Of a DNA stretch of 29,495 nt, positions 23,634-29,495 are shown one piece after another. The translations under genes and the position numbers were made by a program. The notes below the pieces were generated by a model. It made no database searches and was not told the DNA's origin. It worked only from the letters and a program-made list of their open reading frames with translations. The stretch is from assembly GCA_035623515.1 (NCBI GenBank), contig DASPTH010000194.1, positions 1 through 29,495 on the forward strand, given 5' to 3'. Origin of the DNA: DASPTH01 sp035623515 (GTDB taxonomy: Bacteria > Actinomycetota > Acidimicrobiia > IMCC26256 > DASPTH01). Numbering within the stretch: position 1 is the first letter of the stretch; each line of letters begins with the position of its first letter.

Positions 23634-25007
23634 TCAGCGCGCGGGGGTCGCGCTCTCCCAGGTCGTCTCCGCGGCGCCGTCGAGCACGTGGTCGACCCAC
23701 TCGACGCCCTGCATGAACGAGTGGTCCATGTTGCCGATCTCGTAGAGCCACGCGCCGAAGCGCCCGCGCGACCAGATGTCGTGCGCGCCGAGCCACGGCT
23801 GGATCGTGGCGAGCGCGGCGTCCCGTCCGATGGTGGGGACCGGGTAGGTGGTGTCGGGCGAGTGCAGCCAGCGCGACACGACGACGCCGCGGTCGGCCTC
23901 GGTCATCAGGCCGGCCTGGATCAACCCGTCGATCACCTCGTCGACGACGGTCTCGGAATCGGTGAGCTTGTACCGCGACCGGGAGATCTCCGCGAGCAGC
24001 AGCGTCTGGTCGGGCGCCGGGGTCATGAACGGTGAGTAGTTCGACAGGTACGTGACCCGGTAGAAGGGAACGGCCGGCTCCGGGAAGTAGATCCAGTTCT
24101 TGGCCGTGCCGGCCGGGCGGTCGAGCCCGACGCCGACGATGTGGCTCCCGGACCACTCGAGCGCCGCGGCGGCGCCGCGCACCGCGTCGGGCACGCCTTC
24201 CGTGCTCGCCACCAGCCGGTGCAGCGGCGTCGAGTTGAGGAGCAGGTCGTACGGCTCGTGCCGGCCGTCGGCGGTGTGCACCACGCGCTCGCTCGGGTCG
24301 ACGCCCACGACGGCGCGCCGGAGTTCGACGTGGTCGAGCACCGGCCGCGCGACGTTCGCCCAGAGCGCGCCGGTCCCGCCCCGGAGCGGGTACCGGAACC
24401 GGTCGTTCGGTCCCCACGGCCGCGGCGCCTCGTCGTAGATGATGCTGCGCAGCACCGACTCCGCGTCGACCGGCGACACGCGCTCGGCGATCCAGCCGAA
24501 GCCCATCAACTCGGCCGGGGTGGCCCAGACCTTGAAGTTGTACGGCCGCATGAAGTGCTTCGTGATGCCGGCGCCGAAGGTCTGCTCCATCCACTCGGCG
24601 AAGTTCGTGGGTGCCGATGGCGGCTGGCGCTCCGCCTCGATGAGGCCCATCACGCACTCGAGGGCCGTCGACGGGGGGAGGTCCTTGATGCTGTGCTGGA
24701 ACGGGTACCGGACGAACCGGCCCTCGGTCCACACCCACGCGTCCCGGTCGATCTCGGTGTATCCGTCGGCCAGCGCGGCGTCGACGACCCGGTCGTAGTA
24801 GGGGTAGTGGCTGAAGAGCACGTGCCCACCCACGTCGTGGGTGAAGCCCGCGCCGTCGACGAACGAGCGGCCGAGACCGCCGACGTCGTCGGAGGCCTCG
24901 AGGACGACGTAGTCGTCGAGCCCGCGCTCGCGCAGGCGGTGGGCGGCGCCGATGCCCGTGGGCCCGGCGCCGATGACGACCACGCGCGGGGTCGAACGGT
25001 TGTGCAC
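23634..25007 (-). CDS. UDP-galactopyranose mutase, eukaryotic-like type (FAD-dependent)
   Basis: The 457-residue flavoprotein begins VVVIGAGPTGIGAA (dinucleotide fold) and has DDVGGLGRSF. Compared from memory with Aspergillus fumigatus UGM it shares long near-identical stretches: DVGGHVLFSHYPYYD (His62), FMRPYNFKVWATP (Arg154), WGPNDRFRYPLRGGTG, WIYFPEP..PFYR (Arg317), SNYSPF and IWSRGRFGAW followed by YEIGN and DHSFM. Arg416, Tyr422 and Asn426 keep the spacing of the fungal UDP/sugar-binding R447, Y453 and N457. Bacterial Glf has a different histidine-loop sequence. It would convert UDP-Galp to UDP-Galf, the donor for the adjacent transferase. Automated annotation may call it a protoporphyrinogen-oxidase-like oxidoreductase. 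The GTG at 25007 follows GGGGGAAG; a GTG at 25052 adds residues without homology. Confidence 0.85.
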   Translation of the reverse strand: MHNRSTPRVVVIGAGPTGIGAAHRLRERGLDDYVVLEASDDVGGLGRSFVDGAGFTHDVGGHVLFSHYPYYDRVVDAALADGYTEIDRDAWVWTEGRFVRYPFQHSIKDLPPSTALECVMGLIEAERQPPSAPTNFAEWMEQTFGAGITKHFMRPYNFKVWATPAELMGFGWIAERVSPVDAESVLRSIIYDEAPRPWGPNDRFRYPLRGGTGALWANVARPVLDHVELRRAVVGVDPSERVVHTADGRHEPYDLLLNSTPLHRLVASTEGVPDAVRGAAAALEWSGSHIVGVGLDRPAGTAKNWIYFPEPAVPFYRVTYLSNYSPFMTPAPDQTLLLAEISRSRYKLTDSETVVDEVIDGLIQAGLMTEADRGVVVSRWLHSPDTTYPVPTIGRDAALATIQPWLGAHDIWSRGRFGAWLYEIGNMDHSFMQGVEWVDHVLDGAAETTWESATPAR

Positions 25008-25055
25008 GGAGCTTCCCCCGATGTCGGAGCTGCGCACTCGACTGGCGAGCACAGC

Positions 25056-25061
25056 AGGATA
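25056..25061 (-). promoter_or_regulatory. Candidate -10 element of the mutase gene
   Basis: The minus strand reads TATCCT, a good TANNNT match. A start near 25049 would give a 41-nt leader containing GGGGGAAG before the GTG at 25007. It lies in the 99-bp gap after the ABC exporter gene. Confidence 0.4.
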
Positions 25062-25106
25062 AGCCGTGGCGCCGGGGCGGGCGCATACCGGGGCTGGAAT
25101 CCGGCT

Positions 25107-26912
25107 TCAGCGCTCCAGTCGGGCGAGCTCGACCATGCGGGCGAACCCGGGGATGCGGCGGTCGAGCTGCTCGAAGGAGCCCTGGGCGACCACCTTGCCG
25201 TCGTCGAGGTAACAGAGGCGGTCGCAGCGGCGAACCGTGCTCAGCCGGTGCGCGATGGTGATCGTCGTCACCCGACCGCGCAGGCTCTCGAGCACCTCGG
25301 TGAGCTTGAACTCGGTCTCGTTGTCGAGCGACGACGTCGCCTCGTCGAAGATGAGCACCTGGGGGTCGTGGTACAGCGCACGGGCGACGCCGATGCGCTG
25401 GCGCTGGCCGCCGCTCAACTGGATGCCGTTCTCGCCGATCACCTCGTCGAGGCCGTTCGGCAGCGACCGGACGACGTCGTCGAGCTGCGCGAGCGCGAGC
25501 GCGTGGAACAACTGCTCCTCGTCGACGTCCTCCGGTCGAACGCCGAGCGCGACGTTCGCCCGCACGGTGTCGTCGAAGAGCACGATCGTCTGCGGGACGT
25601 AGCCGACGATCTGCTGCCACTGCCTGCGCACCGACGCGATCGGCCAACCGGCGACGAGCACGTCGCCGCTCTCCGGCTCGAGGACGCCGAGGATCACGTC
25701 GACCAGGGTGCTCTTGCCCGAGCCCGAGCTGCCGACGATGCCGATCGCCTCGCCGGGTTCGATGTCGAGCGACACGCCGTCGAGCACCGGGACGCCGGGC
25801 ACGAACGAGAAGCGCACGTCGCGCAGCCTGATCGTCGGGCGCAGCTCCCCGCGCTCGACCCGCAGCTCGGTCTCGCCCTCCGCCGACCGCGTCTGGTCGG
25901 TCAGCGTCTCGACGTCGTGGCGGACCTGCTCCAGCGAAGGGATCGCCGCGCGCGCCTGCGTGAAGCCGAAGATCACCTTGTTGAGCGGTGCGAGCATGCG
26001 GAACCCGCCCACGATGAAGATGCCGACGGTCACCGTCGCGGTGTTCACGGGCTCGGTCGCGAACGCGAACAGCGCGATCAGGGCAGCGGCCCCGACCATC
26101 GCCAGCTCGAGGACGTATCGGGGAATCACACTCGAGAGGGCCATGGTGCGGTACGCCGGCACGAGTCCCCGACGCACGTCGTAGACCTCGTCCGCGAAGT
26201 AGTCCTGCGCGCCGCGCAGCTTCACGTCCTTCACCGCGTACAGCGCCTGCTGGATGGTCCTGAGGTCGACGGGTTGCTGTTCGTGGATCTGCGTGGCGGC
26301 GCGCTGCATGACCCGGTGCGCGAACCGGTGGTACCCGACGCTCACGGCCGCGAAGTACCCGCCGGCGAGGAGCGCGAGCACGGGATCCGACGCCGCGAGG
26401 ATCGCACCGACGAACACGACCGAGAAGAGGTCGCCCACCGCGTTGAAGCACTGCACGAAGGCGCTCCGGAAGATCTGCGGGAGCGACACCGTCAGAGTGC
26501 GCACGAACTCGGCGGTGTTCGTGCGCAGGTGCACCGTGTAGGGGGCACGGAGGTAGATGCCCATCAGGCGCTTCGCCATGTGCGTCTCTTGGGCAAGGGC
26601 GAAGGTGCTGGTCCACCGCATGATCGCGATCGCCGCGAGGCTCTTCACCACGTAGAGCGTGAGTGCGAACGCGCCGAGGATGGCTGCGAGCGTGCCGGGT
26701 GACGGGTTCCCGAGGAGGTCGCTCATCCGCTGGACGATGCTCGAGTCGGCGTGGAGGTTGGGCGCGCTGAGGATCTGCAGCAGTGGGACCAACGCGAGCA
26801 ACGCGAGGCCTTCCATGACCGCGAGCAAGATCATGCCGGCGGTCGCCCACCACAAACGCCGCTTCGTAACCGGGTCGAGCAGCGGCGCGAGCATCCGGTA
26901 GAAGAGGATCAT
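25107..26912 (-). CDS. ABC exporter (fused membrane and ATPase domains), PglK/MsbA-like
   Basis: The 601-residue half-transporter has an N-terminal membrane domain with about six hydrophobic segments (for example LWWATAGMILLAVMEGLALLALV region, FSVVFVGAILAA, ELAMVGAAALIALFAFA, TVTVGIFIVGGF) and a C-terminal nucleotide-binding domain. The latter is complete: Walker A GSSGSGKST, signature LSGGQRQRIGVARAL, Walker B VLIFDEATSSLD and H-loop IAHRLST. It should work as a homodimer. Its place beside a galactan transferase and UDP-Galp mutase suggests export or flipping of a lipid-linked glycan, as PglK does; this is inference, and drug or lipid export is possible. The ATG at 26912 is preferred; a TACCGT element (26928 to 26923) ends 10 nt before it. 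Downstream of the GMC oxidoreductase gene by 49 bp. Confidence 0.9.
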   Translation of the reverse strand: MILFYRMLAPLLDPVTKRRLWWATAGMILLAVMEGLALLALVPLLQILSAPNLHADSSIVQRMSDLLGNPSPGTLAAILGAFALTLYVVKSLAAIAIMRWTSTFALAQETHMAKRLMGIYLRAPYTVHLRTNTAEFVRTLTVSLPQIFRSAFVQCFNAVGDLFSVVFVGAILAASDPVLALLAGGYFAAVSVGYHRFAHRVMQRAATQIHEQQPVDLRTIQQALYAVKDVKLRGAQDYFADEVYDVRRGLVPAYRTMALSSVIPRYVLELAMVGAAALIALFAFATEPVNTATVTVGIFIVGGFRMLAPLNKVIFGFTQARAAIPSLEQVRHDVETLTDQTRSAEGETELRVERGELRPTIRLRDVRFSFVPGVPVLDGVSLDIEPGEAIGIVGSSGSGKSTLVDVILGVLEPESGDVLVAGWPIASVRRQWQQIVGYVPQTIVLFDDTVRANVALGVRPEDVDEEQLFHALALAQLDDVVRSLPNGLDEVIGENGIQLSGGQRQRIGVARALYHDPQVLIFDEATSSLDNETEFKLTEVLESLRGRVTTITIAHRLSTVRRCDRLCYLDDGKVVAQGSFEQLDRRIPGFARMVELARLER

Positions 26913-26961
26913 GGTGGACGCGACGGTACCGCAGCCCGTTGCGTTCCGGATCAACGCGCCG

Positions 26962-28656
26962 TCAGCGTGCCCACTCCCGGGCATTGCGGAGTGCAGTGGC
27001 CATGAGGGTGAGCGTGGGATTGTGGCCTCCCGAGCTCGGGAACACGCTGCCGTCCGCAATCGCGACATTGGGGAGTGCGTGCATCCGGCCGGTGCCGTCG
27101 GTCACGCTGTTCGCGGCGTCGTCCCCCATGGTCATCCCGCCGAGGATGTGCGCGGTGTACGGGACGTCGCTCGCCCCGAACGGGTAACGCTCCGACGTCA
27201 CGCCGGGTGACGCCGACACCGTGCCCGCGCCAGTGGCCCGGAGGATCGCCGCCAGCTTCGGGAGGTAGAACGTCTGCGCCGCGAGCTCGTGCGCGCCCGG
27301 CGAGTACGTGATGCGCGCAACCGGCAGCCCCCGGAAGTCCTTCACCGCCGGGTCGAGGTCGACGGTGTTCGTGAGGTAGGGCAGGTCCTCGGCGATCATC
27401 TGGATCCCGAAGAAGCGCTCGCGGAGGATGCTCGAGCGCATGAGCTGCTTGAAGGCGGCGCCGAACGGCTTCTCCGGCGCCACCAGCCGCAACAGACGCG
27501 CGTACTGCCGGGCTTCCGTGATCGGCTCGGGCGCACCGCCGAGCTCGATCGTGCCGCCACGGAAGTACGGCAGTCCCGCCGCGGCGGCCGCTTCGCGCGC
27601 GCCCTCGAAGTCGGGATCGGCGAACTCGTCGCACACGTGCGTCGTCGAGCGTGCACGGGAGCCGTGCATGCGCTCGTCGTGGAAGATGGCGGTGCCGAAG
27701 CTGTACCAGTGGAACATCAGCCGGCGGCCGATCTGGTCGTGCGCGTCGGGGAGATCGGACAACAACGCGAGCCGCACTGTCTCGATGGCGAGCGCGCCGA
27801 TCACGACGAGATCGGCGCGCTCGGTGTGGGCGCGCCCCTCGACGTCGATCCACTCCGCGCCGGTGGCGCGTCCGTTCTCGTGCAGGATGCGGGTCACCCA
27901 CGTGCGCTCGCGGAGCTCGGCACCGGCGAGGAGCGCGCGGCGGAGAGGCGCAAGGGCGCCGACCCGCGCGTGGATCGGACACCCGTAGTACGAGCAGAAC
28001 CCGCAGTTGTTGCACGCGGGCCGTCCGTCGTAGCGCTCGCTGTTGATCGCCATGGGTGCGAGGAACGCATCGAGGCCGAGCGCGGCGCAGCCCTGCGCGG
28101 CGCGGAGCGACGAGAGCTGGGCGGGGCCACCCGGCATCGGGAGGGGGCCGCGACGGGGCGCGTGCCGCAGCGTGTTCGGCGCGATCTGGCCGACGTCTCC
28201 GGCCACGCCGATCAGCTCCTCGATCTCCTCGTAGCTCGGCGCGATCTCCTCGTAGCTGAACGGCCAGTCGCGCACGTCCGCATCCGGGATCGGCCCGAGG
28301 AGGCTGAGCTTGCGGAAGTCGATGTCCCAGAAGCGCGGCGTCTTGGCGTCCCAGTGCACGGTACCGCCGCCGACGGTCTGCGGGACGCTCTGCACCGAGC
28401 CGACCAGGCGCGGCTCGTCGTCGCCGACGCGACGGAAGGTGCGCGGCTCGGTGAGCGGGTCGGGCTCGGCGAAGTGGCGGAGCTTCTTCACCTCGTCGTT
28501 CGAGAACCGCGTCGCGGGCGAGGGCTGGGTGAGGTCACCGAGGAAGCTCCGCCCCTTCTCGAGGATGGTGACGTCGAACCCGGCAGTGGCGAGCACCATG
28601 GCCGCGGTCGAACCGCCGGCCCCGCTGCCCACCACCAGCACGCGTGTCGCCGGCAT
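26962..28656 (-). CDS. GMC-family FAD oxidoreductase with a cysteine cluster
   Basis: The 564-residue protein begins with an ADP-binding VVGSGAGGSTAA fold followed by ILEKG, and has the VGGGTVHWDAKTPRF segment of the GMC flavin site. It closes with HILGGMTMGDD, VIADGSVFPSSGG and HNPTLTLMATALR, the GMC C-terminal signature whose His-Asn pair is catalytic. Midway lies CNNCGFCSYYGC (Cys215, 218, 221, 226), present in the gluconate/2-keto-gluconate dehydrogenase-like branch. It presumably oxidises an alcohol on a sugar, sterol or other polyol; substrate unknown. Its ATG follows the upstream stop by 3 nt, so it is coupled to the subunit-3-like gene, its likely partner. No signal peptide. Confidence 0.9.
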   Translation of the reverse strand: MPATRVLVVGSGAGGSTAAMVLATAGFDVTILEKGRSFLGDLTQPSPATRFSNDEVKKLRHFAEPDPLTEPRTFRRVGDDEPRLVGSVQSVPQTVGGGTVHWDAKTPRFWDIDFRKLSLLGPIPDADVRDWPFSYEEIAPSYEEIEELIGVAGDVGQIAPNTLRHAPRRGPLPMPGGPAQLSSLRAAQGCAALGLDAFLAPMAINSERYDGRPACNNCGFCSYYGCPIHARVGALAPLRRALLAGAELRERTWVTRILHENGRATGAEWIDVEGRAHTERADLVVIGALAIETVRLALLSDLPDAHDQIGRRLMFHWYSFGTAIFHDERMHGSRARSTTHVCDEFADPDFEGAREAAAAAGLPYFRGGTIELGGAPEPITEARQYARLLRLVAPEKPFGAAFKQLMRSSILRERFFGIQMIAEDLPYLTNTVDLDPAVKDFRGLPVARITYSPGAHELAAQTFYLPKLAAILRATGAGTVSASPGVTSERYPFGASDVPYTAHILGGMTMGDDAANSVTDGTGRMHALPNVAIADGSVFPSSGGHNPTLTLMATALRNAREWAR

Positions 28657-28659
28657 CGA

Positions 28660-29286
28660 TCAGTCCTCGGCGGCGGCGCGGAACGCCATCAGCGCGAGCA
28701 CCGCCTCGACCGGGCCGTCGATCACGAGCGGGTCGGGCCCGTCGGACTGCGACACCTCCGAGGCGGTGAACCCGCGCGGTTGGGTATCGCCGCGGAAGCC
28801 GATGTCGTCCCATCCCGCGAGCGCTGCGTTGCCGCCGTACTCGGGGTTGCCGTACATGCCTTCGATCGCGTGACCCATGAGCAGCGCCGTGAAGCCCCCG
28901 GGATCCTCGGCGAGGACGGCGTCCTGCCGCGCCGGCGACGCCGACGCGAAGTCGCCGCCGGCCCGCGCGTCGAGCGCGTCGACACCTTCGGCGTACCGGC
29001 GTCGCAGCTCGGCGATCCGCGCGCGCCAGGTCACGAGCTCGTGCTCGTCGAGCTCGACGAACCGTTGCATGTCGTCACTCGAGGTGCCGTTCCGGTCGCT
29101 GAAGGGACCGCCTGCGAACACCCGGGGCGGGTCGCCGTCGAGCGCGCCGAGCAGCGCGTCGATGTAGCCGACCACACCGGCTTCACGCGCCCCCGGATGG
29201 CCGGCTTCGCCGGGGTCGTCGTCGGGACCGGGAATGAGGCGCGCGGTCGCGGCATCGAGCACGCGCACCTGGCGTTCGGTCAGCAC
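28660..29286 (-). CDS. Gluconate 2-dehydrogenase subunit 3-like protein
   Basis: The 208-residue protein starts VLTERQVRVLDAATARLIPG, the helix typical of the gluconate dehydrogenase small subunit family, and ends with QPRGFTASEVS and a short tail. FTALLMGHAIEGMYGNPEYGGN in the middle is the family's most conserved part. In characterised systems this subunit accompanies a GMC flavoprotein and carries a Tat signal; here no twin-arginine signal is present, and the partner also lacks one, so a cytoplasmic complex is likely. The GTG at 29286 is chosen because family similarity begins there and a GAGGTGG ribosome site precedes it; the frame stays open upstream but reads as antisense of the next gene. 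Confidence 0.85.
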   Translation of the reverse strand: MLTERQVRVLDAATARLIPGPDDDPGEAGHPGAREAGVVGYIDALLGALDGDPPRVFAGGPFSDRNGTSSDDMQRFVELDEHELVTWRARIAELRRRYAEGVDALDARAGGDFASASPARQDAVLAEDPGGFTALLMGHAIEGMYGNPEYGGNAALAGWDDIGFRGDTQPRGFTASEVSQSDGPDPLVIDGPVEAVLALMAFRAAAED

Positions 29287-29330
29287 TCGCAACCACCACC
29301 TCGCTCGGAACCGTGGGCGAAGGGAGACTT

Positions 29331-29495
29331 CTAGCCCGTGGGGCCGAAGCGCTCCACTCGGACGCGCTCGGTGGGCACGCCCGCGTCGAGCAGGAGGCGG
29401 CTCGCGGCGTCGGCGAAGCCGCTCGATCCGCACACGTACGCGGTGACTCCGGGCCGGACCGCGGCGGCGACGTCGTCGAGGGTGAGGCGCGCCGG
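29331..29495 (-). CDS. Ferredoxin-reductase-like oxidoreductase, C-terminal fragment (cut by window edge)
   Basis: The last 54 residues and TAG stop of a minus-strand gene are visible. They include DDVAAAVRPG, the nucleotide-binding strand AYVCGSSGF (the CGxxGF motif of ferredoxin-NADP reductase-like domains), AASRLLLDAGVP and the C-terminal ERVRVERFGPTG, where RxERFGPTG is typical for this family. It probably passes electrons between NAD(P)H and a flavin or iron-sulfur partner. The N-terminal part is outside the window. The stop lies 44 bp upstream of the subunit-3-like gene start, so they may share a transcript. Confidence 0.75.
   Translation of the reverse strand, partial: PARLTLDDVAAAVRPGVTAYVCGSSGFADAASRLLLDAGVPTERVRVERFGPTG

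Noticed and set aside
23494..26853. 1119-codon minus-strand frame spanning the mutase and exporter
   Set aside because: Arg/Ala/Pro-rich out-of-frame reading of two well-supported genes on the same strand.
1..29495. tRNA, rRNA, insertion sequences, prophage or toxin-antitoxin genes
   Set aside because: None seen. All sizeable intervals are occupied by housekeeping-style or catabolic genes, and no transposase or integrase motif was found.

Overview
This window is a gene-dense stretch of a very GC-rich chromosome. Almost every gap is under 150 bp, GTG starts are frequent, and candidate -10 elements have the TANNNT form. The content (a 13E12-type DUF222/HNH gene, paired acyl-CoA dehydrogenases, CoA ligases, crotonases, SDRs, APH-type phosphotransferases, a GlfT2-like galactofuranosyltransferase) points to an actinobacterium. 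Acidimicrobiia or a related mycolate-free lineage is my best guess; this is inference from gene content, not from a marker gene.

Layout. (1) 26-1321: DUF222/HNH protein whose start codon lies inside a LexA-type SOS box. (2) 1328-4561: two divergent acyl-CoA synthetases, each with a TANNNT element 8 nt before its ATG, which suggests leaderless transcripts. The 3' end of the second is tandemly duplicated (146 bp period). (3) 4768-11980: a long + strand run, largely translationally coupled: hot-dog dehydratase, a propeller-like hypothetical, an Ig-like hypothetical, a crotonase lacking both catalytic glutamates, a large and a small acyl-CoA dehydrogenase separated by two exact 62-bp repeats, and an SDR. 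(4) 11983-12036: a perfect 54-bp palindrome between convergent genes. (5) 12037-14540: a tight minus-strand operon (thioesterase, enoyl-CoA hydratase, SDR). (6) 14597-19108: two phosphotransferases flanking a formylglycine-type sulfatase. (7) 19194-21624: a second acyl-CoA dehydrogenase pair. (8) 21837-26912: a cell-surface galactan module: GlfT2-like transferase, a UDP-galactopyranose mutase that looks like the eukaryotic rather than the bacterial type, and an ABC exporter. (9) 26962-29495: GMC oxidoreductase, gluconate-dehydrogenase-subunit-3-like partner, and the C-terminus of a ferredoxin-reductase-like protein cut by the window edge.

Regions 2-7 together read as a catabolic island for CoA-activated, probably bulky (steroid- or terpenoid-like) acids: ligation, dehydrogenation by two-gene dehydrogenases, hydration, SDR oxidation, thioester hydrolysis, plus sulfate removal. 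The substrate cannot be read from the sequence. Region 8 is a separate envelope-glycan function. The observations I consider most worth following are the eukaryotic-type mutase beside GlfT2, the 54-bp palindrome, the 62-bp coupled repeats, the SOS box fused to a leaderless start, and the uncharacterised propeller/Ig-like pair embedded in the catabolic operon.
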